Of a DNA stretch of 57,924 nt, positions 25,759 to 37,479 are shown in pieces. The DNA is taken from NCBI GenBank assembly GCA_003152695.1, contig PMAT01000036.1, positions 56,372 to 114,295 of the forward strand, written 5' to 3'. The DNA is from Acidobacteriaceae bacterium. GTDB taxonomy: Bacteria; Acidobacteriota; Terriglobia; Terriglobales; Acidobacteriaceae. The notes under the pieces are model-generated. The model was not told the origin of the DNA, did no database searches, and was given only the letters and a program-made list of their open reading frames with translations. The number at the start of each line of letters is the position of its first letter. Within the stretch, counting starts at the first letter, position 1. The translations under genes and the position numbers were made by a program.

Positions 25759-26909
25759 GCTTTCTTCCACACTGGGCTGATTTCCCTCAGCCGCGCAACA
25801 ACTTCCGGCACCAGCGACAGCGCGAATTCCACATCGGCTGCGGTGTTCTGCTTGCCCAGGCTGAAGCGAATGCTGGCGCGGGCGCGGTCCGGCGAGAGTC
25901 CCATCGCCGTCAAAACGTGCGAAGGTTCGATTGCGCCTGACGAACACGCCGCCCCGGTCGAAACCGACAACCCTTTGAGATCGAGCGCAATCACCATGGC
26001 CTCGCCTTCGATGCAATCGAAGTAAATGTTGGTCGTGTTAGGCACGCGTGGCGCGTCGCCACTGTTCACGCCGATCTGCTCGACACTCTCGACGATCCCA
26101 CGCTCCAGGCGGTCGCGCAGCCCGGCCATGCGCTCGACGCTGCCGTCCGCAAATCCTTCGCGAGCAATCCCCACCGCTTTGCCCAGTCCGACGATGCCCG
26201 CCAGGTTCTCCGTTCCCGCCCGGCGCGAACGCTCGTGGCGCCCGCCATACATCATCGGTTGCAGCAACGTTCCCCTGCGCACGAACAACGCTCCCGCGCC
26301 TTGCGGGCCGTGCATCTTATGGCCGGTGATGGTCAGCAGATCGCAGCCGATCTCCTTGACGTCGAGCGGCACTTTGCCGGCAGCCTGCACGGCGTCGGTG
26401 TGGAAGTAAACATCAGCTTCGCTGGCGATCTTGCCAATCTCGCTCACCGGTTGCAGCACACCGGTTTCGTTGTTCGCCAGAATAATGCTGATGAGCTTGG
26501 TCCCCGGACGCAACGCCCGCCGCACATCATCGGGATCGACCAGCACCCGTCCGTCCACCGGCAAGTAGGTCACGGCGCAACCCATCTCTTCAAGTCGCTT
26601 GCAGGCGTTGAGGACCGCGTGATGCTCCACGCTCGACGTGATTAGGTGATCGCCCGGCTTCATCAGGCCAAACAGCGCCAGGTTGTCGCCCTCGGTGCCG
26701 CCGCTGGTGAAGACGATCTCCGCCGGGCGGCAGTTCAGCAACTCCGCAACCTGCTCGCGCGCGTGCTCCACCGCAGAGCGCGCCTGCTGTCCCTGCTGAT
26801 GAATGGACGACGCGTTGCCGAACTTCTCAAAGAAGTAGGGACGCATGGCCTCAAACACTTCAGGAAGAAGCGGAGTAGTGGCGTTGTTATCGAGGTAGAC
26901 CCGCTGCAT
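25728..26909 (-). CDS. cysteine desulfurase (NifS/IscS family)
   Basis: PLP enzyme that removes sulfur from cysteine for iron-sulfur clusters and thio-tRNA. 393 residues. Motifs: YLDNNATTP at the start, VEHHAVL, HTDAVQAAGK, PLP lysine K198 (TGHKMHGPQG) and the persulfide cysteine C322 in the mobile loop STGAACSSGAIEPSHV. With the Ser-Ser after the cysteine and a short loop it fits group I. It likely serves mnmA, 137 bases downstream. The last ten residues (ISPQPSALS plus stop) are encoded by a 7-base tandem repeat, so the natural C-terminus was probably replaced or extended by repeat growth. Confidence 0.94.
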   Translation of the reverse strand: MQRVYLDNNATTPLLPEVFEAMRPYFFEKFGNASSIHQQGQQARSAVEHAREQVAELLNCRPAEIVFTSGGTEGDNLALFGLMKPGDHLITSSVEHHAVLNACKRLEEMGCAVTYLPVDGRVLVDPDDVRRALRPGTKLISIILANNETGVLQPVSEIGKIASEADVYFHTDAVQAAGKVPLDVKEIGCDLLTITGHKMHGPQGAGALFVRRGTLLQPMMYGGRHERSRRAGTENLAGIVGLGKAVGIAREGFADGSVERMAGLRDRLERGIVESVEQIGVNSGDAPRVPNTTNIYFDCIEGEAMVIALDLKGLSVSTGAACSSGAIEPSHVLTAMGLSPDRARASIRFSLGKQNTAADVEFALSLVPEVVARLREISPVWKKAISPQPSALS

Positions 26910-26912
26910 AGT

Positions 26913-26947
26913 CGCTTTTCGCTGTTCGCTCTTCGCTATTCGCGAAT
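26913..26947. repeat. heptanucleotide tandem repeat, CGCTNTT type
   Basis: CGCTTTT, CGCTGTT, CGCTCTT, CGCTATT, CGCGAAT: five units, immediately before the start codon of the desulfurase gene, where a ribosome site would be expected. Confidence 0.75.
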
Positions 26948-27063
26948 CATAGGTATGAGGCGAACAGGCTTGTTGCCTATTCTAGCTTCTTATTGGATTC
27001 AAACGGAGGATGGGCGATTCGGGAGTACCGGCATACGTTTTTCGCGCTGCGCAGGTTCCGGCA

Positions 27064-27091
27064 GGCGAATGGCGAAAAGCGAAAAGCGGCT
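27064..27091. repeat. heptanucleotide tandem repeat, GGCGAAA type
   Basis: GGCGAAT, GGCGAAA, AGCGAAA, AGCGGCT: four units ending one base from the citrate synthase stop codon. Confidence 0.65.
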
Positions 27092-27092
27092 C

Positions 27093-28229
27093 CTACCGCT
27101 CCCCCATCGGCACGTATTTGTTCGGATAGAGCGGGCCCTGATACTCGGCGCGCGGGCGAATCAAGCGATTGTCATTGAGTTGCTCGATCACGTGCGCCGT
27201 CCAGCCCGCCACGCGCGACACGGCAAACACCGGCGTGAACAAATCAATGTCGATGCCCAGCGTGTGATAGGTGGAAGCAGAGTAGAAGTCAACGTTGGCG
27301 TTGAGCTTGCGATCCTCGACAATAAACTCCTCGATTTTGCGCGAGATTTCGAACCACTTGGTGTTGCCGCTGGATTCTCCGAGATCGCGCGACATCGTCC
27401 GCAGATGGGTGGCCCGCGGATCTTCCGTGTGATACACGCGATGCCCAAATCCAGGCACCTTCTTCTTCTGCGCCAGCATTCCTTTCACGTAATCGACCGG
27501 GTCCGCCCCCGACGCGTCCACCGCTTCGAGGATACGGAAGACCGCCTCGTTGGCGCCGCCGTGCAGCGGACCTTTGAGCGCTCCAATAGCAGCGGTGACA
27601 GCTGAGTGCATGTCGCTGAGGGTTGCTGCCACCACGCGCGCCGCGAAGGTCGAGGCATTCAGCTCATGATCAGCGTGCAGGACAAGCGCGATGTCGAAGG
27701 CCCGCTCTGCCGTTGCGCTCGGAATCTCGCCATTTAGCATGTAGAGAAAATTGCCGGCATGGGACAGCGAACGGTCGGGCTCGATCAGCGGCTTGCCTTT
27801 GCGGATGCGATCGTAGGCGGCAACCACGTAGGCGAGTTGTGCCGTCAATCGAATCGCCTTGCGCACGTTCGCTTCGTGATCGTTCACCTTTTCTTCGGGA
27901 TCGTAAAACGACAGGGCCGACACCATGGTGCGCAGAACGTCCATGGGCAGCGCGTGTTTGGGAGCCTGCCGCAACAGGCTGATGATGGAGGCATCCAGTT
28001 TGCGCTCGCGTGCCAGGCCCAGCTTCAACTCCTGCAACTGGGCGCGGTTGGGCAGGTGTCCAAACCAGAGCAGATAGCAGACTTCTTCAAAGTTCGACTG
28101 ATCGGCCAGTTCGTGGATGTCGATGCCGCGATAGGCAAGGACGCCGCGATCGCCATCGATGAAACAAATGCTGGAGTTGGCAGCGGTGATGCCTTCCAGG
28201 CCCTTGCCGCTGTGCGCCGTCGTGGACAT
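27093..28229 (-). CDS. gltA: citrate synthase
   Basis: Condenses acetyl-CoA and oxaloacetate. 378 residues from ATG 28229, which has GAGG 5-6 bases upstream; an upstream extension of 14 residues (CFSRRRRKPQEVF) is unlike the family. The catalytic residues are H223 (GPLHGGANE), H263 (VPGFGHRVYH) and D314 (NVDFYSAS). It is the short type related to 2-methylcitrate synthases of Gram-positives and archaea, which lacks the N-terminal extension of E. coli GltA, so 2-methylcitrate activity cannot be excluded. Isocitrate dehydrogenase 3 kb away on the same strand supports a TCA role. Confidence 0.93.
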   Translation of the reverse strand: MSTTAHSGKGLEGITAANSSICFIDGDRGVLAYRGIDIHELADQSNFEEVCYLLWFGHLPNRAQLQELKLGLARERKLDASIISLLRQAPKHALPMDVLRTMVSALSFYDPEEKVNDHEANVRKAIRLTAQLAYVVAAYDRIRKGKPLIEPDRSLSHAGNFLYMLNGEIPSATAERAFDIALVLHADHELNASTFAARVVAATLSDMHSAVTAAIGALKGPLHGGANEAVFRILEAVDASGADPVDYVKGMLAQKKKVPGFGHRVYHTEDPRATHLRTMSRDLGESSGNTKWFEISRKIEEFIVEDRKLNANVDFYSASTYHTLGIDIDLFTPVFAVSRVAGWTAHVIEQLNDNRLIRPRAEYQGPLYPNKYVPMGER

Positions 28230-28286
28230 GAATACCTCTTGCGGCTTCCTGCGCCGCCGTGAAAAACACAAAGGTGGACTGCGCGG

Positions 28287-28314
28287 TTGACAGGGAGAAA
28301 AGCCGCGCTAAAGT
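28287..28314 (+). promoter_or_regulatory. candidate sigma70 promoter upstream of the DUF2911 gene
   Basis: A perfect TTGACA (28287-28292) with TAAAGT (28309-28314, 4 of 6) after 16 bases. It would leave a leader of about 240 bases. The rest of the 28230-28566 gap between the divergent citrate synthase and DUF2911 genes shows no gene or clear RNA structure. Confidence 0.35.
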
Positions 28315-28566
28315 GCTTATCTTTTTATACTCCGGGGCTTCTGGAATCGTCCATCATGCCGCCATCGGTTCGAATGGCAGCCGATCAGTTTCTGTCACAT
28401 GCGCCTGCGGCCCAACCGTGGATTGCAGTATATTCGTCCCGCCACTGCTTACCTTGAGACCGGTCCCACGTCCAAGGGCAGCGTCATATCCGTGGCGCCG
28501 AATTGCCATGTCTGCAAGGCCCGATTCTCCTGGCAGGGTCCGCCATCGTAAAAGGAGGGTTGTTCC

Positions 28567-29628
28567 ATGTACAAGCTTCGTTTGGTGCTGTTGCTCGCGG
28601 TCCTGATGTTGGCCGCGGGCCTTTGCAATGCGCAGTCCACATTGGTCGATTTACCACGTCAAAGCCAACATGCAATCGTGATGCAGCGCGTTGGCGTAAC
28701 CGACATCACCATCAACTACCATCGCCCCCTGGTGAATGGACGCAAGATCTTCGGCGGCCTGATTCCTTACGGAGAGGTGTGGCGGGCCGGCGCCAATGAG
28801 AATACGACCATCACCTTTCCCGACGCGGTCACGGTCGAAGGCCAGCCTCTGGCGGCGGGGACCTATGGCCTGCACATGATTCCCACCGCCGACCAGTGGA
28901 CCGTCATCTTCTCGAAGATGCACACCGCGTGGGGAAGCTTTAGTTACAACCAGGCGGAGGACGCTTTGCGAGTTACGGTCAAGCCCGAGGCGGCCGAGTT
29001 TCATGACGCCCTGGCCTACGACTTCGACCAGCTCAAGCCCGATTCGGCCGTGGTGACCATGCGCTGGGACAAAGTCGCGGTCCCGTTCAAGATCGCAGTC
29101 AATGTCAACGAGGTGGTCGAAGCGAGCCTGCAAAAGCAGATGCGCGGATTGGTGCAGTATACCTGGGACGCATGGAATGACGCCGCCACCTACCTGGTCG
29201 ACAACAAGATGGACCTGAATGGAGCGCTGACCTACGAGGACAAATCGATCCAGAATGAGGAGCGCTTCGAGAACCTGATGGAGAAGGCCACGATACTGGA
29301 TGCGCTGGGCCGTAAAGATGAAGCCACCACCGCGCGCAACAAAGCTCTGGGAATCGGCAATGCGCAGCAGTTGTACGGCTATGGCCGGCAACTGCAACGC
29401 GAGAAGCGAGCGGACGAAGCGTTTGCGCTTTATCTCTCGACCGCGAAGAAGTATCCGGATTATTGGCTTTCGCATGCCGGTTTGGCGCGGGTTTACAGCA
29501 GCAAGGGTGATTTCGACAATGCCACCAAGCAAATGGAGATGTGCCTTACGGGCGCGCCCGATGCGGCCAAGACCGGCGTGCAGGGCTTAATCAAGCGGCT
29601 GCAGGCGAAGCAAGACATCAATCAGTGA
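28567..29628 (+). CDS. secreted DUF2911 protein with TPR-like C-terminus
   Basis: 353 residues. Signal peptide 1-22 (LVLLLAVLMLAAGLCNAQ). The DUF2911 domain covers about 30-180, with VTDITINYHRPLVNGRKIFGGLIPYGEVWRAGANENTTITF as its core (in pieces) and SFSYNQAEDALRV. From about 230 it is helical with TPR-like repeats (LMEKATILDALGRKDEA, SHAGLARVYSSKGDFDNA). AGGAGG lies 8 bases before the ATG. Function of DUF2911 is not established; these periplasmic proteins are frequent in Acidobacteriota and Bacteroidota. A terminator follows. Confidence 0.87.
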   Translation: MYKLRLVLLLAVLMLAAGLCNAQSTLVDLPRQSQHAIVMQRVGVTDITINYHRPLVNGRKIFGGLIPYGEVWRAGANENTTITFPDAVTVEGQPLAAGTYGLHMIPTADQWTVIFSKMHTAWGSFSYNQAEDALRVTVKPEAAEFHDALAYDFDQLKPDSAVVTMRWDKVAVPFKIAVNVNEVVEASLQKQMRGLVQYTWDAWNDAATYLVDNKMDLNGALTYEDKSIQNEERFENLMEKATILDALGRKDEATTARNKALGIGNAQQLYGYGRQLQREKRADEAFALYLSTAKKYPDYWLSHAGLARVYSSKGDFDNATKQMEMCLTGAPDAAKTGVQGLIKRLQAKQDINQ

Positions 29629-29688
29629 GCTTGGACTATTGCATCGCCGCGACGGTGCGCGGTGTGGTTGTCGCACTATAGAGTGACA

Positions 29689-29730
29689 GCAGTGGGCTGG
29701 ATCGAGGCCTGGCCCACTGCCTGTTTGTTT
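29689..29730 (+). terminator. rho-independent terminator after the DUF2911 gene
   Basis: Arms GCAGTGGGC (29689-29697) and GCCCACTGC (29712-29720) pair perfectly over 9 bp and are followed by CTGTTTGTTT. It separates the DUF2911 gene from the S46 peptidase gene. Confidence 0.72.
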
Positions 29731-29828
29731 CCCGCTTCCTCGGGAGTTATAGTTAAGGGTTTGCTTGTCTCATCCGGAGTTCCCCATACCGGACAATACC
29801 TCACGCGGGTCTCGCGTTCGGAGTCATC

Positions 29829-31961
29829 ATGATTAAACGTTTTGTTCTGCTGCTGTGCGTCCTCACGCTCGGCCTGGGCAGCTTCGCCTTTGCCGACGAA
29901 GGTATGTGGTTGTTTAACGCTTTCCCCAAGGACAAAGTCCAGGCCAAGTACGGCTTTGCCCCCGACCAAGCCTGGCTTGACCATGTGCGGCTTTCTTCCG
30001 CTCGCGCTCCCAACGGCTCGTCTTCTTTTGTGTCCGCCGACGGACTGATCTTCACCAATCATCACATCGCGCAAGAGTGCATCCACGATCTTTCCACCAA
30101 CGGCAAGGACTACATGAAGAATGGGTTTTACGCGCCGACCAGGGCGGAAGAGCCGAAGTGTCCGGGCGTGGAATTCATCGTACTGGAAGACATGCAGGAC
30201 GTTACTACCCAGGTGAATGCCGCGGTCAAGCCCGGCATGTCAACCGCCGATGCCGGCAAGGCGCAGCGCGAAGAAATGTCGTCGCTGGAGAAGGACTGTT
30301 CAACCGAAGGTATACGCTGCGATGTGGTCACCCTGTATTCGGGCGCCATGTACCAGCTCTACAAGTACAAGAAGTACGACGATATTCGGCTGGTCTTTGC
30401 CCCCGAATTCGATATGGCGTTCTTCGGCGGCGATCCTGACAACTTCGAATATCCCCGCTACGATCTGGACATTTCGTTCTTCCGCGCCTATGAAAACGGA
30501 GAGCCGGCCAAGATCCACGATTACCTGAAGTGGTCGCCGGTGGGCGTGAAGGAAGGTGACCTGGTTTTTGTTTCCGGACATCCTGGCCGCACTGGCCGTT
30601 TGCTGACAACAGACCAGCTCGGCTTCCTGCGCGATTACCAATACCCTATGCAGCTCAACTCCTACAAGCGCCGCATCGCCATGCTGGAGAAATTCAGTGC
30701 AGCGTCGGACGAGAATTCCCGCGAAGCCGAGAGCGACTTTTTCGGTCTGCAGAACTCCTTTAAGGCCGTCACCGGCTATGAAGGCGGATTGCAGGATAAA
30801 GATCTGATTGGCAAGAAGGCGGCCGGTGAGAAGGCGCTGCGTAACTTTGTCAATTCCGATCCCAAGCTCAAAGCTGAGTTCGGCGACCCTTGGGCTGAAA
30901 TTGCCAAGGCGGTCGAGGTTCAGAAGCAGATTTACAAGCCCTTGAGCTACCTGGACAGCCTGGGTGGTTTTCGTGGCGATCTCGCCCGCTATGCCCGCGA
31001 TATCGTGAGGGCGGCCGAGCAAAAGCAGAAGCCCAGCAACCAGCGGATCCGCGGTTTTCAGGACTCGGCGTTACCCACACTGGAGCAGCGATTGTTCTCC
31101 ACTGCCCCCACTTACAAAGCGCTGGAGCAGGCGTTGCTGGCCGAGAGTCTGGCCGAAATGCAGGACGTTCTGGGCGCCGACAATGCAGACGTGAAGAAAG
31201 CCCTGGCTGGTAAGACTCCGGAGGAGCGCGCCAAGGAGTTGATTGACGGGACCAAGCTCGACGACGTGGCGGTTCGCAAGCAACTCTACGAAGGCGGAGA
31301 AGCTGCGGTGCAAGCCAGCAACGATCCCTTGATCGCACTCATGCGCCAAATCGAGCCGGACGCGGTTGCCATCCACCAGCGCGATGAAGATGAAGTGCAA
31401 TCGGTCCTGCGCCGTGATGGCGGGTACATCGGCAAGGCCCTGTTCGCCAAGGAAGGGTTCAAGGTCCCTCCCGACGCGACCTTCACGCTGCGTCTCAGTT
31501 ACGGTCCCGTGGAAGGCTACAAGCTAAACGGCAAAAACGTGCCGTGGTTTACGACCATGGGTGGAGCCTACAAACATGCCGCTGAGCACGGCAGCAAGCC
31601 GCCCTACCAGCTTCCGGAAAGCTGGCTGAAGGCCAAGTCGTCGATCGACCTCAACACGCCGTTCAATACGGTTTCCACACCCGATATTATCGGCGGCAAC
31701 TCCGGCAGTCCGGTCATCAATAAGAACGCCGAAGTGGTGGGAATCATCTTCGATGGCAACATTGAATCACTGCCGTGGGCCTTCGAGTACAGCGACAAGG
31801 TGGCGCGTTCGGTCGAAGTGGATTCGCGGGCGATCCTCGAGTCGCTCCGTAAGATCTATCACGCCGACGCTTTGGCCAACGAGATTACCGGCGCCGAAGC
31901 TGCGCCCACGAAGCCAAATCCGCAGAACAAGTTGCGCAAGCCAGTCAGCAAGCAGCAGTAA
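29829..31961 (+). CDS. S46-family dipeptidyl-peptidase (DPP7-like)
   Basis: Periplasmic serine exopeptidase that releases N-terminal dipeptides, 710 residues, family length. Signal peptide about 1-22 (LLLCVLTLGLGSFAFA). Chymotrypsin-like triad: His in TNHHI (77-80), Asp in GGDPDNFEYPR (200-210) and Ser625 in GGNSGSP. The residue that sets substrate choice in characterised members (Gly673 in DPP7, Arg673 in DPP11) corresponds to G643 in IIFDGN, which predicts DPP7-like cleavage after hydrophobic residues rather than after Asp/Glu. GGAG precedes the ATG. The C-terminal 30 residues are a charged extra tail. Confidence 0.93.
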   Translation: MIKRFVLLLCVLTLGLGSFAFADEGMWLFNAFPKDKVQAKYGFAPDQAWLDHVRLSSARAPNGSSSFVSADGLIFTNHHIAQECIHDLSTNGKDYMKNGFYAPTRAEEPKCPGVEFIVLEDMQDVTTQVNAAVKPGMSTADAGKAQREEMSSLEKDCSTEGIRCDVVTLYSGAMYQLYKYKKYDDIRLVFAPEFDMAFFGGDPDNFEYPRYDLDISFFRAYENGEPAKIHDYLKWSPVGVKEGDLVFVSGHPGRTGRLLTTDQLGFLRDYQYPMQLNSYKRRIAMLEKFSAASDENSREAESDFFGLQNSFKAVTGYEGGLQDKDLIGKKAAGEKALRNFVNSDPKLKAEFGDPWAEIAKAVEVQKQIYKPLSYLDSLGGFRGDLARYARDIVRAAEQKQKPSNQRIRGFQDSALPTLEQRLFSTAPTYKALEQALLAESLAEMQDVLGADNADVKKALAGKTPEERAKELIDGTKLDDVAVRKQLYEGGEAAVQASNDPLIALMRQIEPDAVAIHQRDEDEVQSVLRRDGGYIGKALFAKEGFKVPPDATFTLRLSYGPVEGYKLNGKNVPWFTTMGGAYKHAAEHGSKPPYQLPESWLKAKSSIDLNTPFNTVSTPDIIGGNSGSPVINKNAEVVGIIFDGNIESLPWAFEYSDKVARSVEVDSRAILESLRKIYHADALANEITGAEAAPTKPNPQNKLRKPVSKQQ

Positions 31962-32032
31962 CCTGGCGCATAAGGAGCAGGAAGGGCGCGGCCACGGTCG
32001 CGCCCCCGCGCGAATCCGGCGAGAAATTCCGG

Positions 32033-32419
32033 TTAGAGCTTGCGTATTGGGCCGGGATAACGGGCTACGACCAGATCGAGGGTTAGCAGCGTGATTCCCT
32101 CAACGGTCGCCTGCGCCACCAGTAAACGATCGAACGGGTCCTTGTGAATCGCTGGTAGGTCCTCCACGGCGACCACGTGGTCGCTCATAATGGGCAATTC
32201 GCCATAACCGTTGTCCAATAACCCGCGGCGCAGAAGTCGTGCATCGACTTGAAAATCCTTTCGGCCCAATCCCCGCTTGATGGCAATCTCCCACAAGCTG
32301 GCGACGCTGAAAAGCGGCTCATTGTCCGCATCATTGATCAATCGGCGCGCGCTTGCCGAGAGCCGTGCAGGCTCGCCGGCCGCCCAGAGCAGAACATGGG
32401 TATCCAACAGCAGCTTCAT
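32033..32419 (-). CDS. VapC-type PIN-domain toxin
   Basis: 128-residue PIN-domain ribonuclease, presumed toxin. Acidic site residues are D6 (LLLDTHVLLW), E44 (SLWEIAIK), D94 and D97 (HKDPFDRLLVAQA) and D115. ATG 32419 overlaps the antitoxin stop (ATGA), the standard coupling. A longer upstream frame lies inside the antitoxin gene and was not used. Target RNA unknown. Confidence 0.9.
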   Translation of the reverse strand: MKLLLDTHVLLWAAGEPARLSASARRLINDADNEPLFSVASLWEIAIKRGLGRKDFQVDARLLRRGLLDNGYGELPIMSDHVVAVEDLPAIHKDPFDRLLVAQATVEGITLLTLDLVVARYPGPIRKL

Positions 32420-32661
32420 GCGCCACCAGTGAATAGCCGCTCGATCTCGCGCCGGTTCATCCGGTCGAAGTCCTTCGGGACGGTAATCTGCCCCGTCATA
32501 AACCCGAGTCGGCACACTTGACGGCCTGTAGGGGCGCTCAACGCCGTAACTTTGACGATAGGCTTGCCCGCCTTGGCGATAATGAAGGATTCGCCTCGGC
32601 TCGCCTCATCGACGAGTTTTGAAAGCTGAGTTTTAGCTTCGTGAATGTTGACCTGCTTCAT
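32416..32661 (-). CDS. Phd/YefM-family antitoxin
   Basis: 81 residues. The N-terminus MKQVNIHEAKTQLSKLVDEA is the Phd DNA-binding fold; AKAGKPIVKVTAL follows, and the C-terminal DFDRMNRREIERLF should bind the PIN toxin encoded next. A perfect palindrome starts 10 bases upstream of its ATG and no ribosome site is visible, so the message may be leaderless or nearly so. Confidence 0.9.
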   Translation of the reverse strand: MKQVNIHEAKTQLSKLVDEASRGESFIIAKAGKPIVKVTALSAPTGRQVCRLGFMTGQITVPKDFDRMNRREIERLFTGGA

Positions 32662-32670
32662 AGCTGTTGA

Positions 32671-32691
32671 ACTAGACTAAGTTAGTCTAGT
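32671..32691 (-). promoter_or_regulatory. palindromic operator of the Phd/VapC pair
   Basis: Perfect inverted repeat with arms ACTAGACTAA and TTAGTCTAGT around a single G. It starts 10 bases before the antitoxin ATG. On the minus strand it contains TAGACT, which with TTGCGG 17 bases upstream could be the promoter, so binding by the antitoxin would block transcription. Confidence 0.7.
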
Positions 32692-32851
32692 CCATCTTCA
32701 CACCAGCCGCAACCCGTGCGGCCAAGTCGCGCCTTTCCTGCAGTGACATCCCCGCCTCGTTTCCCACGTGGAGCAATTCCAGGGTGGCTTGTAGCCTGGG
32801 TAGTGCGGGCCTGAACCCGGGTTATTCATCAGCCCACGTTAGTTGTTTGGG

Positions 32852-32903
32852 TGTCATCCCGAGCGACGAGGTCGCCGCGGCGACCGAGGAGTCGAGGGAC
32901 CCC
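32852..32903. repeat. dispersed TCATCCCGAGCGA/GTCGAGGGACC element, copy 5
   Basis: GTGTCATCCCGAGCGACGAG ... GAGGAGTCGAGGGACCCC. The middle holds the perfect palindrome GGTCGCCGCGGCGACC. It lies in the gene-free 32692-33227 stretch before secA. Confidence 0.75.
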
Positions 32904-32972
32904 TATGGCCGCCAACAATCTCGGACTTGCTGCTGGGCCACGCGGCTACGTTGTGATTCTTGCAGCTATAGA

Positions 32973-33047
32973 GGTCCTTCGACTCCCCCTCACTGCGTTC
33001 GGGGTCGCTCAGGATGACAGACAGAAAAGCAAGTCCCTCGACTCGGG
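32973..33047. repeat. dispersed element, copies 6 (degenerate) and 7 (half)
   Basis: GGTCCTTCGACTCC ... GGTCGCTCAGGATGACA (32973-33019, reverse orientation), followed by an isolated half AAGTCCCTCGACTCGGG (33031-33047). A further palindrome GGGCCTG/CAGGCCC is at 33169-33184. No gene is seen between 32692 and 33227. Confidence 0.65.
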
Positions 33048-33227
33048 CCGCGCCGGGCGGATACAACATCGTGGAACCGCTCTAGATGCACCGCTTCCAA
33101 TCCTGCGACCATGCCTTCTCCGCGACATCCAATGTGTTAGCCTTCTACGTGGGTAGAGTGTGCTGGATGGGCCTGTCCAGGCCCGTCGAACCAAAGTCCA
33201 AGCAGGTCCCTTTCAAGGAACACAGCG

Positions 33228-36167
<2,940 letters not shown>

Positions 36168-36180
36168 CAGCCACAAATCC

Positions 36181-36215
36181 CGCCTTTCGCTTTTCGCCTT
36201 TCGCTCTTTGCTGAA
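36181..36215. repeat. heptanucleotide tandem repeat, CGCCTTT type
   Basis: CGCCTTT, CGCTTTT, CGCCTTT, CGCTCTT, TGCTGAA: five units starting 13 bases after the secA stop. The last unit equals a unit of the array beside ctaB. The rest of 36216-36473 shows no gene. Confidence 0.75.
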
Positions 36216-36473
36216 CACCTTCGGCTGTCGCGTTGAGCGACCGCCACCTCGAGCCGACGAGTCGCAGCCTCTTACAAACCTCCTTTTCTGTGCCTCCGCA
36301 TTTTTCCGCTTTTGGTTTCCCACAACGGTAGTATGGCTATTATTGCTTTGCGTTCCAGCCGGGACTCTGTTATTGTTCGCCCGAAATAGAGGCCTTTAGG
36401 AGTGCCCGCGCCGGGCTTGTGTCTTGGCTTGCGCAGGAAAAGGCTCACCGGTTCGACAACTCAGGAGGTCGTT

Positions 36474-36965
36474 ATGGCATTTTGTGCGTCCTGCGGTACT
36501 CAAATGGCAGACAATGCAGCGTTCTGTCCCAACTGCGGGAAGGCCGCGGGTCAGGCCAGCGCTGCGGGCGCGTCTCCGGCTGCTCCGGCACCGGTACCAT
36601 CCGCCGGTTACACCGCTCCTCCTGCTTCGGCAGCGGCGCCAATTGAGGAGAATATTGCCGGCATGCTGGCTTACTTCACCATCATCCCCGCGATCATATT
36701 TCTGCTGGTTGAGCCTTACAATCGCAATCGCTTCGTCCGCTTCCACTCGTTCCAGTGCTTGTTTACAGCCGCCGCGTTGATTGTGCTGCACATTTGCTTG
36801 TCGTTCCTCAGCTACGCTCTGCCGCTGATCATGTTTCCCATCTGGGGGCTGCTGGGACTCGCTGAGTTTGCGCTATGGATACTGCTGGTAATCAAGGCAT
36901 ATCAGCACCAGATGTTCAAGTTGCCCATCGTGGGAGACTTGGCCGAGAAGCAGGCCAACGCATAA
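36474..36965 (+). CDS. zinc-ribbon membrane protein (DUF4870/Tic20-like)
   Basis: 163 residues. N-terminal zinc ribbon with C4, C7, C18, C21 (CASCG, CPNCG). An Ala/Pro-rich linker spans about 24-60. Three membrane segments follow, with the motif YNRNRFVRFHSFQCLF of DUF4870-like proteins. AGGAGG stands 7 bases before the ATG at 36474, which rules out the longer upstream frame. Function unknown; the zinc ribbon on the cytoplasmic side could mediate protein contact. Confidence 0.85.
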   Translation: MAFCASCGTQMADNAAFCPNCGKAAGQASAAGASPAAPAPVPSAGYTAPPASAAAPIEENIAGMLAYFTIIPAIIFLLVEPYNRNRFVRFHSFQCLFTAAALIVLHICLSFLSYALPLIMFPIWGLLGLAEFALWILLVIKAYQHQMFKLPIVGDLAEKQANA

Positions 36966-37169
36966 AGGTCTGTGCCCGGAACCTGGGCGGGTGCGCACAT
37001 GGAGTGGGCACCCGCGGTGAATCCAGAACAGGGAACGAGAGCGAGCGCTGCCAGCGTGGCAGGAAGAAACGAGAAGGATGCTCGGCCGGACCGTCTTTCG
37101 ATCGTCTGTCACGTGACGAATGGCCTTGCCCAACTCCTCCATCTCAGGACATTTCGGTTCGGCGACCTC

Positions 37170-37178
37170 TGTTATACT
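37170..37178 (+). promoter_or_regulatory. extended -10 promoter before tRNA-Lys
   Basis: TGTTATACT: TATACT (37173-37178) with the TG extension. No good -35 box. Transcription would start about 125 bases before the tRNA. The leader holds a 17-bp palindrome at 37260-37276 (GACTGCAC, G, GTGCAGTC). The 36966-37311 gap has no protein gene. Confidence 0.4.
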
Positions 37179-37311
37179 GAGTCCGATTCATCGATCCACC
37201 TTCAGAACCCAGGCTGCGTGAAGGGTACTCTTTAGGGCAGCTTGCTTCGGCGAGTACGAGACTGCACGGTGCAGTCGCACAAGTTCTGATTCTGCTTGGT
37301 AAACCCACTTC

Positions 37312-37387
<76 letters not shown>

Positions 37388-37479
37388 TCTCACTGCCTGC
37401 AGCCGTAACATCTGCTGGCTGTTTCTCGCCTGCGGCGGGTTGGATTTGGCCGAAGGTATGGTTTTCATCCCCTTGGCGA

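Noticed and set aside
31984-32005. Hairpin GGGCGCG/CGCGCCC between the S46 peptidase and vapC genes
   Set aside because: Stem is good but no T run follows on either strand, so I did not call a terminator.
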